From positions 6,007,501 to 6,071,500 of the forward strand of contig NZ_CP107913.1 of the NCBI RefSeq assembly GCF_036014115.1: DNA of 64,000 nt. The letters are read 5' to 3'. Positions 1 through 8,180 of this stretch are shown here, in pieces. This stretch comes from Streptomyces sp. NBC_00448 (GTDB lineage: Bacteria; Actinomycetota; Actinomycetes; Streptomycetales; Streptomycetaceae). Both the position numbers and the translations under genes were made by a program. Position 1 is the stretch's first letter, and each line of letters opens with the position of its first letter. The notes below the pieces were generated by a model. It did no database searches, had not been told where the DNA came from, and saw nothing but the letters and a program-made list of their open reading frames with translations.

Positions 1-291
1 ACCGGGCAGTCCTCCGGCGGTGGCGCCGGCTCCAAGGCGGCCGCGTCCGTCGCGTCCTCCATCGGCGCCCGCGGGCGCTCCGGCACGGGCGGGTTCGCCA
101 CGAAGCGCTCCGCCGGGGATCGGCCGGTGATCTCGCTGAGCGTGGGAGATCGCGTCACCCACGACCAGTTCGGGCTCGGCACCGTGGTCGCGGTCACCGG
201 GCGACCCGGTGACGAGAAGGCGACGATCGACTTCGGGGACGAGCGGCCCAAGCAGTTGCTGCTGCGCTACGCGCCGGTGGAAAAGCTCTAG
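1..291 (+). CDS. pcrA: ATP-dependent DNA helicase PcrA/UvrD, C-terminal end (partial)
   Basis: The open frame enters from the left edge and stops with TAG at 289-291, giving the last 96 residues. The final ~50 residues read VGDRVTHDQFGLGTVVAV followed by an ATIDFGDE...LLLRYAPVEKL ending, which is the Tudor-like RNA-polymerase-binding tail of Gram-positive PcrA. Before it lies a Gly/Ser/Ala-rich linker, as expected between the helicase core and this tail. PcrA is a superfamily 1A 3'-5' helicase in repair and replication-transcription conflict resolution. The helicase motifs are outside the window, so the call rests on the tail alone. Confidence 0.85.
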   Translation, partial: TGQSSGGGAGSKAAASVASSIGARGRSGTGGFATKRSAGDRPVISLSVGDRVTHDQFGLGTVVAVTGRPGDEKATIDFGDERPKQLLLRYAPVEKL

Positions 292-296
292 CGAAG

Positions 297-342
297 GTAA
301 GGGGGCTCCCTCCGTGCTTGGCGCGGGAGGAGCCGCACTTAC
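297..342. terminator. Bidirectional hairpin between pcrA and the M23 peptidase gene
   Basis: GTAAG...GGCTCCCTCC on the left pairs with GGAGGAGCC...CTTAC on the right around a short loop. It lies 5 nt after the pcrA stop and 6 nt from the stop of the convergent gene, so it can serve both. There is no U tract, which is normal for streptomycete terminators. Confidence 0.7.
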
Positions 343-348
343 TCGGGC

Positions 349-1830
349 CTACCTCGGGTCCAGCCCGTGGGAGAGAAGCCAGGGGAGGGGGTCGATGGGG
401 GTGCCGCCGTGCGGGCGGACCTCAAGGTGGAGGTGCGGCCCGGTGGTGTTGCCGGTGTTGCCCGAATAGGCGATGACGGTCCCGGCCTTGACCGTGCCGG
501 AGCGGATCTTCGTGCTGCTCAGGTGGCAGTACCAGGTCTCCGTGCCGTCGGGCGCGGTGACGATCGCCATGTTGCCGTACGAACTGTTCCACTGGGTGCG
601 CACGGTGCCGTCGGTCACGGCCATCACCGGGGTGCCGACCTGCACCGGGAAGTCGATCCCGGTGTGCAGCGCCATCCAGTGCTCGCCGGACTGCCCGAAG
701 TACGCGCTCAGCCCCTTCTGCTTCACCGGCAGCACGAACTTCGGCCGCAGCGCCTCCTTGCGGGCCGCCGCCTCGTCCGCGGCCTTCTTCGCCGCGGCCT
801 GCCGGTCCTTGAGGTCGACCCGCTCCTGGGAGCGGCTGGCGCGGCTGGCGAAGTCGTCGGCGTCCCGGCTCACTCCGGACAGCTGCCGGTCGAGCTGGGT
901 GGTCGGAGCCTTGCCCGCGGCCTCTTCGGTCGTCGTCTTCGAGGTGTCCCGGGCTACTCCGACCCCGCCGAACGCCGCCGCACCGACCGCCGCCACGCCC
1001 ATCACGGCCACCGACGGCACCCCGACGGTCAGCAGCGCCGAGCGCTTGGCCGGCTTTCGGCGGCGGCTGCGCGCGGTGGGCACCTCGTCGTCGGTGAAGT
1101 CGTGGCGTACGGGTTCGTCGTCGGGCGTGCCGAGCGCGAACTCCTCGCCGAGCAGCGCGGTGTCGTCGGGCGCCGTCTCGGGCGCGACGGGCGACACGGT
1201 CGCCATCGTGGCCGTGGCAGAGCCCGGTTCCGCGGCCTGCTGGTAGCCGGACCCGTACGCGGTGGCGGAGTAGCCGGCGGGCGCTTCGTACGACTCGGAG
1301 GTCGTGAACGGCGCGGACACCTGCTCGTAGACGCCGGTGTCGCCGCTGCTGTCGTACCCGTACCCGTAGCCGTACCCGTAGGCCGTGTAGGCGCCGGACT
1401 CCCACTCCTGCTGCTGCGGGTAGGCCGGCTGCTGGGTGGTCTGCCAGGCGGTCGTGTCGTACGTGCCGGTGTCGTAGTACGTGGTGCCGGTGCCGGTCGT
1501 GGTGCCGGTCGCGGCGTACGGGTCGTACGTGGCGTAGCCGCCGGTGTCGTAACTGCCCGTGTCGTAACCGCCGACGGCGTACGTCCCGGTGTCGTACCCG
1601 TTCGGGTCGTACCCGGGCTGCGGCTGCTGGGCCGCGCCCTGGTCGTAGCCGTAGGCGTACTGCTGGTCGTACGGGGCGGCGGCCTGCTGCGGGATCTGGG
1701 CGTAGCTGTAGCTGCCGGTCGTGTCGTCCGCGTAGGTGGTGCCGACAGTCGGGTAGGAACCCGAGGAGTAGGCGTCGTACGCGTGGGCGTCGTGGTCGGA
1801 GGCGTACTCCGACGGGTGACGTTGGTTCAC
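349..1830 (-). CDS. Membrane-anchored M23 (LytM-type) metallopeptidase with Tyr/Gly-rich N-terminus
   Basis: 493 residues. The C-terminal 110 residues are a complete LytM domain: H389-x3-D393 (HTGID), H436 in YCHL, and H466-x-H468 (HLH), the zinc ligands and catalytic His of M23 endopeptidases that cut peptidoglycan cross-bridges. A single hydrophobic segment at about 264-293 follows an Arg/Lys-rich stretch, so the ~260-residue N-terminus should be cytoplasmic and the peptidase extracellular. A charged Ala/Lys helix at about 333-362 may be a coiled coil. The N-terminal part is very rich in Tyr, Gly, Asp and Thr, with degenerate YDTG repeats, and is probably disordered. AGAGAAG lies upstream of the ATG. 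The lipase gene is 139 nt upstream on the same strand. Confidence 0.85.
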   Translation of the reverse strand: MNQRHPSEYASDHDAHAYDAYSSGSYPTVGTTYADDTTGSYSYAQIPQQAAAPYDQQYAYGYDQGAAQQPQPGYDPNGYDTGTYAVGGYDTGSYDTGGYATYDPYAATGTTTGTGTTYYDTGTYDTTAWQTTQQPAYPQQQEWESGAYTAYGYGYGYGYDSSGDTGVYEQVSAPFTTSESYEAPAGYSATAYGSGYQQAAEPGSATATMATVSPVAPETAPDDTALLGEEFALGTPDDEPVRHDFTDDEVPTARSRRRKPAKRSALLTVGVPSVAVMGVAAVGAAAFGGVGVARDTSKTTTEEAAGKAPTTQLDRQLSGVSRDADDFASRASRSQERVDLKDRQAAAKKAADEAAARKEALRPKFVLPVKQKGLSAYFGQSGEHWMALHTGIDFPVQVGTPVMAVTDGTVRTQWNSSYGNMAIVTAPDGTETWYCHLSSTKIRSGTVKAGTVIAYSGNTGNTTGPHLHLEVRPHGGTPIDPLPWLLSHGLDPR

Positions 1831-1969
1831 CGCCAGCTTCTCTTTCGCCTAGGCAGCAGGAGAATTAGCGGCGACTGTAGCCCTCCGTACCGGCTGCGGA
1901 CAATCTTCTGGCCGGACCTGGCGCCCGCCTTGCCCGGTGTTCGGTTGATATTCGACCGTTATGTGTCCG

Positions 1970-2995
1970 TTATGCGGCGTCGATCGCGTCGGGCAGCGGC
2001 CCCGGACCGGACAGTGCCTGCCTGATTTCGGCGGCCACCGAGCCGTGCACGGGGAGGGCGAGGTGTCCGATTCCGCGCACCTTGATGTTCGCGGTGGAAA
2101 GGTCCGGGTGTTCGAGGCGCGCCGACTCGGCGGGGATCATGAACTCGTCGAGGTCGCTCCAGAAGGCCACGAACCGGGTCCGGCAGCCCGGGGCGGGGCC
2201 CGCCAGTTCCTCCAGCACCGGCGAACCCGGCCGCATCTGGCGGGCCAGCGGGTGCGGGGCGAGCGCGGGCACCGCGCGGGTGCCGGAGTGCGGGGTGCCC
2301 ATGGTGACCAGGTTGCGCACCCGGGCGTCACCGCCCAGGCACTGGACGTAGTAGCGGGCGACCAGGCCGCCCAGGCTGTGCCCGACGATGTCCACCTGCG
2401 CGTGCCCGGACTCGGCGCAGACCCGCTCGATGTGCGGGCCGAGCATCGCGGCGGCGGTGCGGATGTCGCCGGTCAGCGGGGAGTAGTTCAGCGCCTGGAC
2501 GCGGGTCCAGCCGTGCCGCAGCAGTGAGCGGCGCAGCAGGGTGAAGGCCGAGCGGTTGTCGACGAAGCCGTGCAGGAGCAGGACCGGGGGCTGGTCGCGG
2601 CCTTCGGAGGGCCCCTCGGCGCGGCTCTCGGTGCGGCTCTCGGTGCGGCTCTCGGCGGGGAGTGGTGTGGCGCGGCCGGGGCGCCGAGTACGGGTGGCCT
2701 TGGAGCTGTCGGAGCTGTCGGAGCTGTCGGAGCCGTCAGGGCCGTCGTGGTCGTCCGGCGGGCGCGGCGGCGTGGGGATGCGCTCGGGCAGTATTCCGGT
2801 CGGATACAGCAGCAGGTGCCCGGCGAACAGGGCGAGGTCGATGGCGGCGACCTTGGCCAGCTCGGCGCTGTGCCCGCTCCACAGTGAACTGCTCCACAGC
2901 GCGTGACCGGGGATGCGGTTCCAGTGGCTGTCGCCGGGGGGCTCCTCCGGTGTCGGCCCCGGCTCCGGCTCGCTTTCCGAGGACTGGGCTGCCAT
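1970..2995 (-). CDS. Alpha/beta-hydrolase, lipase/esterase of the EstA/triacylglycerol lipase type
   Basis: 341 residues. VLLLHGF at about 138-144 forms the oxyanion-hole region and GHSLGG (S207) is the nucleophile elbow. A late Asp and a GIGH histidine near the C-terminus complete a plausible triad. TMGTPHSGT after strand 6 is typical of lipases of this group. A disordered Ser/Asp/Glu-rich segment lies at about 75-135 and includes a short repeated SRTES unit. There is no clear signal peptide, but a weakly hydrophobic stretch near 51-70 could associate with membrane. The ATG at 2995 is preceded by GGGAGGTG. The substrate is unknown. Confidence 0.8.
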   Translation of the reverse strand: MAAQSSESEPEPGPTPEEPPGDSHWNRIPGHALWSSSLWSGHSAELAKVAAIDLALFAGHLLLYPTGILPERIPTPPRPPDDHDGPDGSDSSDSSDSSKATRTRRPGRATPLPAESRTESRTESRAEGPSEGRDQPPVLLLHGFVDNRSAFTLLRRSLLRHGWTRVQALNYSPLTGDIRTAAAMLGPHIERVCAESGHAQVDIVGHSLGGLVARYYVQCLGGDARVRNLVTMGTPHSGTRAVPALAPHPLARQMRPGSPVLEELAGPAPGCRTRFVAFWSDLDEFMIPAESARLEHPDLSTANIKVRGIGHLALPVHGSVAAEIRQALSGPGPLPDAIDAA

Positions 2996-3357
2996 GGCCC
3001 ACCTCCCGTCGCGGCGCCGCGGGGTCGTCGTCGACCCCGGGTGCCCTCAGCGGGAGCCGGAGCGGATGCCGCATCGCCGCGTCCTGCGGCTTGATACGCG
3101 GTGATGCGGCGTCCTGGCTGCGGCTCTCGAAGGAACGAGCCGGGCGTCCCCGCGGCTCCCGGCGTGTCCCGCGCCGGCCGCCGTGGGCAGCCCCGACCCT
3201 TTGGTGAATGTGTCCCACTGTGTGATTTCCCCCTCCCCGCCCCACGTAAAACTGTCGGGTGGGGCGCGTGGGCGCTAACGTTCGTTTACGCGGTACAGCT
3301 CGCTCACTCTGCGCCACCTCACCCGGTGTGCCGCATCCCATGATCATGGAGGCAGTT

Positions 3358-3765
3358 ATGGGAGTGTCCGGACCGATCCGCGTGGTGGTCGCCAAGCCGG
3401 GGCTCGACGGCCACGACCGCGGCGCCAAGGTGATCGCGCGTGCGCTCCGCGACGCCGGCATGGAGGTCATCTACACCGGGCTGCACCAGACGCCCGAGCA
3501 GGTGGTGGACACCGCGATCCAGGAGGACGCCGACGCGATCGGGCTCTCCATCCTCTCCGGCGCCCACATGACGCTCTTCGCCAAGGTGGTCGAGCTGCTC
3601 CGCGAGCGCGACGCCGCCGACATCAAGGTCTTCGGCGGCGGCATCATCCCCGAGGCCGACATCCCCCCGCTCACGGAGCTGGGCGTCGCCGCGATCTTCA
3701 CTCCCGGCACGTCCACAGGCGAGGTCGTGGCGTGGGTCAAGGCGAATATCGGGCAGGCCGCCTGA
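3358..3765 (+). CDS. icmB: Coenzyme B12-binding small subunit of isobutyryl-CoA mutase-type enzyme
   Basis: 135 residues, the normal length of IcmB. The B12-binding signature D17-x-H19-x-x-G22 (DGHDRG) provides the lower axial His ligand, and LSILSGAH and FGGGIIP are the other conserved loops of the Rossmann-like cobalamin domain. The subunit pairs with a separately encoded large subunit (IcmA), not in this window, to interconvert isobutyryl-CoA and n-butyryl-CoA. The closely related methylmalonyl-CoA mutase small domain is the alternative. The start is the ATG at 3358 with GGAGG 6 nt upstream; a longer upstream frame is unlikely to be translated. The gene order resembles the icmB locus of S. 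coelicolor as I remember it. Confidence 0.85.
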   Translation: MGVSGPIRVVVAKPGLDGHDRGAKVIARALRDAGMEVIYTGLHQTPEQVVDTAIQEDADAIGLSILSGAHMTLFAKVVELLRERDAADIKVFGGGIIPEADIPPLTELGVAAIFTPGTSTGEVVAWVKANIGQAA

Positions 3766-3807
3766 GGGGACCCTCCGGGGTGCCTCGTTCTGGCATTCCT
3801 GGGCACG

Positions 3808-5367
3808 TCAGGCCGCCCCCAACTCCTCGGCCATCAGCGCGCGCAGGCGCAACGTGGTGGTCAGGCGCTGGAACGCCTCCGACCAGTAGGCGGTTGCGCC
3901 GGGGGAGCCGTTGGGGGCCTCCTCGGCGGCGGCGCTGAGGAGGGCGACCTGCTCGGCCGCGGCGGGGTCGAGGCAGCGTTCGGCGAGGCCCATCACCCCG
4001 CTGAAGCTCCACGGGTAACTCCCGCCGTCCCGGGCGATGTCGAGCGCGTCGACCACCGCGCCGCCGAGCGGCCCGCTCCACGGCACCGCGCACACCCCGA
4101 GCATCTGGAACGCCTCGGACAGGCCGTGGGCGGCGACGAACTCCGCGACCCAGCCGGCCCGTTCGTCCACCGGGAGGATCGCCAGCAGCTTCGCGGGGTC
4201 GCCGATCGCCGCCACCGGGCCGCCCCGCGCGGACGGGGCGCCGAGCAGGGCGCGGGCCCAGGCGCCGTCGCGTTGGCGTACGGCCGCCCGGCACCACGCC
4301 GCGTGCAGGTCGGGCTGCCAGTCGTCCAGCACCGGGAGGGCGACGATCTGCTCCGGGGCGCGCCCGCCGAACCGCGCCGGCCAGGTCGACAGCGGGGCGG
4401 CGTCCACCAACTGGCCCAGCCACCAGGAGCGTTCGCCCCTTCCGTTGGGCGGCTTCGCGGCCACCCCGTCCCGCTCCATGGCCGCGTCGCACTCGTACGG
4501 CGCTTCGACGGTGATGCCGTCGGGGCCGAGCGACACGCAGCTACGGGCGCGGGCCGCCATCCGCCCGGCCAGCGCGGAAGTGGGCAGCGCGGAGAGCAAC
4601 TCGGCAGCCGTGGCACGTACGTTGCGGCTGCGGTCCGCCAACGAGGACTCCAGGAACGGTTCGTCCGACGGAGAGAGGCCGGTACGCAGCGCGTCCATGA
4701 ACATCAGCCGGTCCTCGGCGCGTTCGCTGCGCCAGGTGGAGACGAGCAGGGCCAGCGCGCCCGCCGCGTCGGTCTGGCGCAGCCGGGTCAGCAGCGCGAC
4801 CCGCTCGGCGAACAGGCCCTCATCCCAGAGCCGTTGCTGTGCCGCCTCGTCGCCGGCCGCTGACGCCGCACCCACCGCGCCGCCGCCCGCCCGCAGCGCG
4901 AACTTCCACTCCGGGTTCAGCTCCGCCAGCCACAGGGCGCGCGGGCCCGCGAACGCCAGGGCGTCCGCGCGCAGGTCCGTGCGGGCCCGGGCGATGTCCA
5001 GGAGCGCGGGCAGCAGCGCGGGTGGTGCGGCGAAGCCGCGGACGCGGGCCGTCGCCAGCCACTGCGGCAGCAGTTCCAGCAGGTTGGGCGCTGTGCCCTG
5101 CCGGCTGCGGCCGGTCTCGGTCAGCATCATCTCCAGCCGGCGCCGGGCCGCGTCGGGCAGCTCCGGGCGCGGGTCCGGCGCCACCGTCTTCGGCCGCTCC
5201 CCGGCGACCCCCGGCCGTAGTCCGGCCCGGCGCCGCACCACGCCCACCGCGGCGGCGTCCAGCAACCCGACGGCCGCCTCCTCCGCGTCCCCCACGACCC
5301 CGGAGGGCCGGCGCCGCTCCGTGCCCAGCAGCGCGCTGCCCACCAGGTCCTCCCACGTCCCACCCAT
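3808..5367 (-). CDS. DUF5691 family protein, second gene of the SWIM operon
   Basis: 519 residues. The protein starts WEDLVGSALLGTERR, the usual opening of DUF5691 proteins, and is otherwise Ala/Leu/Arg-rich and helical, with HEAT-like spacing around 255-310 (LADRSRNVRATAAELLSALP). No catalytic motif is evident. The start is the ATG at 5367 preceded by GGAAGGGG; an open frame extends further upstream, but its sequence is low-complexity and overlaps nothing needed. It lies 116 nt downstream of the SWIM gene on the same strand and probably shares its transcript. It is probably a scaffold or target-recognition subunit of the five-gene module (inference from helical repeats and neighbours only). 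Confidence 0.75.
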   Translation of the reverse strand: MGGTWEDLVGSALLGTERRRPSGVVGDAEEAAVGLLDAAAVGVVRRRAGLRPGVAGERPKTVAPDPRPELPDAARRRLEMMLTETGRSRQGTAPNLLELLPQWLATARVRGFAAPPALLPALLDIARARTDLRADALAFAGPRALWLAELNPEWKFALRAGGGAVGAASAAGDEAAQQRLWDEGLFAERVALLTRLRQTDAAGALALLVSTWRSERAEDRLMFMDALRTGLSPSDEPFLESSLADRSRNVRATAAELLSALPTSALAGRMAARARSCVSLGPDGITVEAPYECDAAMERDGVAAKPPNGRGERSWWLGQLVDAAPLSTWPARFGGRAPEQIVALPVLDDWQPDLHAAWCRAAVRQRDGAWARALLGAPSARGGPVAAIGDPAKLLAILPVDERAGWVAEFVAAHGLSEAFQMLGVCAVPWSGPLGGAVVDALDIARDGGSYPWSFSGVMGLAERCLDPAAAEQVALLSAAAEEAPNGSPGATAYWSEAFQRLTTTLRLRALMAEELGAA

Positions 5368-5483
5368 CGGGTTCCCCTTCCTGTCCACTGCTTTCGTCTC
5401 AACAGGGCCGGTGCTGCGGTCTCTTCGGTCTCTCGGGTCTGCCGGGTCTCTTCCTTGGTCGCGCGGCACGCGCGCGGCGGCGG

Positions 5484-6836
5484 TCAGGGCAGGACGGGCG
5501 TGGGCGTGGGCGAGGACGGGGACCACGCGGTGAGCGGCTTCGCCCCGGTGGGGGTGAGTTCGGCGAAGAGGGTGAGCGGGTGTCCGCCGGACAGGGCGGC
5601 CAGGCGCCAGGGCGCGGGGCCGTTGAGCGGGATGGCGTCGGTGCCCGCCGCGTCGGCGAGTTGCCAGCGGTCGGGCCCGGGTATGGGGACGACATCGCTG
5701 AGCAGGACCGGCCAGGCGTCCAGCCAGGGATCGTCGGCGAGGGCGGCGCCGTACGCGTCGAGCGCCGGGCCGATCGGGGTGCCGGGCGGGACGGCCGCCG
5801 GGGGAGTGGTGGTGGTCCCGTGGGGGCCGAGCGCGGCTCGGAGCGGGACCGCCGACGGGTGGTAGGCGAGGTCGGCCTCGATCATGACACCTACCGGCAG
5901 GGCGAGTTGGGGCGCGCGCCCGGCGGCTCCGAAGGACAGGACGAGGGCGAACCGCCCGGCCGCGCTGTCACGCAGCCAGATCCGGCGGGTCGTCAGATCG
6001 TCGGTGGTGTCGTACTGGGCGAGGACCAGCCAGTGACCCCGCACGGTCGGCCCCGCGAGCAACTCGGCACTGTCCACGGTGAATCCGACCCGCGCTCGCA
6101 CGGTGTCCACCAGCGGACCCGGCAGGCCCTCGCGGCCGAGGAACCCGCGGGCGAGCAGGTGCAGCAGCGCCGTCTCCTCCAGCATGCGGGACGGCCAGTC
6201 ACCGCCCGACGCCGGAATCGCGCCCAACTCCCGCACCCGCGTGGCCAGTCCGGGCGCCTGGGCGTCCACCATCCGGGCCGCCGTCTCGTCGAACGAGCGG
6301 TGCCCGGCGCGGTCGGCCCCGGCCAGCCCGCCGCGCAGCAGATCGGCGAGCCGCTGCTCCAACTCGGCGGCGCCGCCCTCGACCCGGACCGCCCGCCGGT
6401 CGGCCCGCCGCCTGGCCGCCTCCGGGTCCGCGGGCCCGGACGCACGCGGCGCACCGGCGCCGGCGGCATCGGCCTCCTCTTTCTTACGCCGCGCGGCCAC
6501 CCACTGCTCCACCCACTCCGGCTCCGAGCCCGCCGCGCCGGCCGTCGCCATCGGCCCGTCCGCCCCGCCGGCCCACAGCAACAGCAGCGCCAGCGCGTGC
6601 TTGCACGGGAACTTCCGGCTCGGGCAACTGCACCGGTACGCGGGCCCGCGGGTGTCCACCGCCGTCTGGTACGGCTTGCTGCCGCTGCCCTTGCACAGCC
6701 CCCACACCGCTGTGCCCGCCGTCCCCGTGCCGGACCACGGCGCGGGCGTCGCGAGCTTCGCGCCGGCCTTCCGTGATGTGGCGTCAGGCGCGAGCGCGAG
6801 CACCTGATCCACCGTCCACCGCGTTTCCGTCTCCAT
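5484..6836 (-). CDS. SWIM zinc-finger protein of the MoxR/VWA module
   Basis: 450 residues from the ATG at 6836. The SWIM motif C69-x-C71-x6-C78-x-H80 is intact (CSCPSRKFPCKH), followed by ALALLLLW, a typical helix after the finger. SWIM fingers bind DNA or proteins. The rest (about 150-450) has no motif I recognise. A TTG at 6866 would add 10 residues, but the ATG is preferred because the predicted -10 element (6844-6849) would place the transcript start at about 6837. The mRNA would then be leaderless, which fits the missing Shine-Dalgarno sequence. The gene diverges from the MoxR ATPase gene. E. coli yehQ, in the yehL-yehM-yehP-yehQ group, appears to be the counterpart (from memory). Confidence 0.85.
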   Translation of the reverse strand: METETRWTVDQVLALAPDATSRKAGAKLATPAPWSGTGTAGTAVWGLCKGSGSKPYQTAVDTRGPAYRCSCPSRKFPCKHALALLLLWAGGADGPMATAGAAGSEPEWVEQWVAARRKKEEADAAGAGAPRASGPADPEAARRRADRRAVRVEGGAAELEQRLADLLRGGLAGADRAGHRSFDETAARMVDAQAPGLATRVRELGAIPASGGDWPSRMLEETALLHLLARGFLGREGLPGPLVDTVRARVGFTVDSAELLAGPTVRGHWLVLAQYDTTDDLTTRRIWLRDSAAGRFALVLSFGAAGRAPQLALPVGVMIEADLAYHPSAVPLRAALGPHGTTTTPPAAVPPGTPIGPALDAYGAALADDPWLDAWPVLLSDVVPIPGPDRWQLADAAGTDAIPLNGPAPWRLAALSGGHPLTLFAELTPTGAKPLTAWSPSSPTPTPVLP

Positions 6837-6843
6837 GTCACAG

Positions 6844-6866
6844 ACCGTAGAACCCGCCACTGACAA
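6844..6866 (-). promoter_or_regulatory. PafBC-type DNA-damage promoter driving the SWIM/DUF5691 operon
   Basis: Read on the minus strand: TTGTCAGTG (6866-6858), eight bases GCGGGTTC, then TACGGT (6849-6844). This equals the RecA-independent DNA-damage promoter consensus described in mycobacteria (TTGTCRGTG, 8 nt, TAnnnT), recognised with PafBC. The start codon at 6836 is 7 nt beyond the -10 element, implying a leaderless transcript. The match is seen directly; regulation is inferred. Confidence 0.7.
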
Positions 6867-6925
6867 TCGTCATGACCTGCGGAAATAGCGCTGGGTGACC
6901 GATTGTCAGTGGTCGGGTGCATCGT
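6857..6925 (+). promoter_or_regulatory. Perfect 13-bp inverted repeat and rightward PafBC-like promoter for the MoxR operon
   Basis: CCACTGACAATCG at 6857-6869 and its exact reverse complement at 6900-6912 are separated by 30 nt. The right arm contains TTGTCAGTG (6903-6911), and after eight bases comes CATCGT (6920-6925), an imperfect TAnnnT. The two arms therefore act as back-to-back upstream elements of divergent promoters rather than one operator. The rightward leader would be about 55 nt long. Confidence 0.6.
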
Positions 6926-6986
6926 GGAGATCACACCGAACGAGCTCGGGGCCGAAGGGTCCCGCGCAAGCGAGTGGGGGAGAACC

Positions 6987-8180
6987 GTGTCGCTCATGTC
7001 CGAAACCAGCAGCACCACCGCCGGTCCCGAGCCGGTCGCGCCCGGCGGCGGCTCCGGCACCGCTCAGGCCGGTCCTGACGGCAGTGCCGCGCCCGGCTTC
7101 GAGCAGGCCCTGCGGCCGCACGCGGAGGACACCTTCGCGGGCGAACTCGCCGCGCTCGCCGCCGCCGACGACCGCACCCGCCCGGCCCGCTGGAAACTGT
7201 CCCCGTGGGCGGTCGCCACCTACCTGCTCGGCGGCACCCTCCCGGACGGCACCGTGATCACCCCGAAGTACGTCGGCCCGCGCCGCATCGTGGAGGTCGC
7301 CGTCACCACCCTCGCCACCGACCGCGCGCTGCTGCTGCTCGGCGTGCCCGGCACCGCGAAGACCTGGGTCTCCGAACACCTCGCCGCCGCGATCAGCGGC
7401 GACTCCACCCTCCTGGTCCAGGGCACCGCGGGCACCCCGGAAGAGGCGATCCGCTACGGGTGGAACTACGCACAGCTGCTCACCCACGGCCCCACGCCCG
7501 ACGCCCTCGTGCACAGCCCGGTGATGCGCGCGATGGCCGAGGGCCGGATCGCCCGGATCGAGGAGCTGACCCGCATCCCGGCCGACGTGCAGGACACCCT
7601 CATCACCATCCTTTCCGAGAAGACCCTGCCGATACCGGAGTTGGGCACCGAGACCCAGGCCGTGCGCGGCTTCAACATGATCGCGACCGCCAACGACCGC
7701 GACCGCGGGGTCAATGAACTGTCGAGCGCCCTGCGCCGCAGGTTCAACACCGTGGTGCTGCCGCTGCCCGCCACCGCGGAGGAGGAGGTGGACATCGTCT
7801 CCCGCCGGGTGGACCAGCTCGGCCGCGGCCTCGACCTGCCCGCCGCCCCGCGCGGCGCCGACGAGATCCGCCGCGTGGTCACCGTCTTCCGCGAACTTCG
7901 CGGCGGCGTCACCGAGGACGGCCGCACCAAGGTCAAGTCGCCCTCCGGGACGCTCTCCACGGCCGAGGCGATCTCCGTCGTCACCGGTGGGCTCGCGCTC
8001 GCCGCGCACTTCGGCGACGGGGTGCTGCGCGCGAGCGACATCGCCGCCGGAATCCTCGGCGCGGTCGTCCGCGACCCGGCCGCGGACCGGCTGGTCTGGC
8101 AGGAATACCTCGAAACGGTGGTCCGCGGGCGCGACGGCTGGAAGGACTTCTACCGGGCCTGCCGCGAGGTGTCCGCATGA
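6987..8180 (+). CDS. MoxR-type AAA+ ATPase
   Basis: 397 residues from GTG 6987, chosen because GGGGGAGA lies about 4 nt upstream; an ATG at 6996 is the alternative. Walker A is GVPGTAKT (119-126), the Walker B-like acidic pair is IEEL (192-193), sensor 1 is in IATANDRD (N236), and the SALRRRF segment (about 247-253) carries the arginine finger. This is the MoxR architecture: an ATPase that works with a VWA partner as a remodelling chaperone. An Ala/Pro-rich N-terminus of ~40 residues precedes a helical domain. Its TGA overlaps the next ATG (ATGA), so translation is coupled. E. coli yehL appears to be the counterpart (from memory). Confidence 0.9.
   Translation: MSLMSETSSTTAGPEPVAPGGGSGTAQAGPDGSAAPGFEQALRPHAEDTFAGELAALAAADDRTRPARWKLSPWAVATYLLGGTLPDGTVITPKYVGPRRIVEVAVTTLATDRALLLLGVPGTAKTWVSEHLAAAISGDSTLLVQGTAGTPEEAIRYGWNYAQLLTHGPTPDALVHSPVMRAMAEGRIARIEELTRIPADVQDTLITILSEKTLPIPELGTETQAVRGFNMIATANDRDRGVNELSSALRRRFNTVVLPLPATAEEEVDIVSRRVDQLGRGLDLPAAPRGADEIRRVVTVFRELRGGVTEDGRTKVKSPSGTLSTAEAISVVTGGLALAAHFGDGVLRASDIAAGILGAVVRDPAADRLVWQEYLETVVRGRDGWKDFYRACREVSA

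Noticed and set aside
1831..1969. A cyclic di-AMP (ydaO-type) riboswitch before the M23 peptidase gene, often found before actinobacterial wall hydrolases
   Set aside because: The conserved riboswitch core sequences could not be found on the minus strand.
6866..6903. TTG starts for the SWIM gene (6866) and the MoxR gene (6903)
   Set aside because: Both would lie inside the promoter elements; ATG 6836 and GTG 6987 fit the transcript starts and ribosome-binding evidence better.
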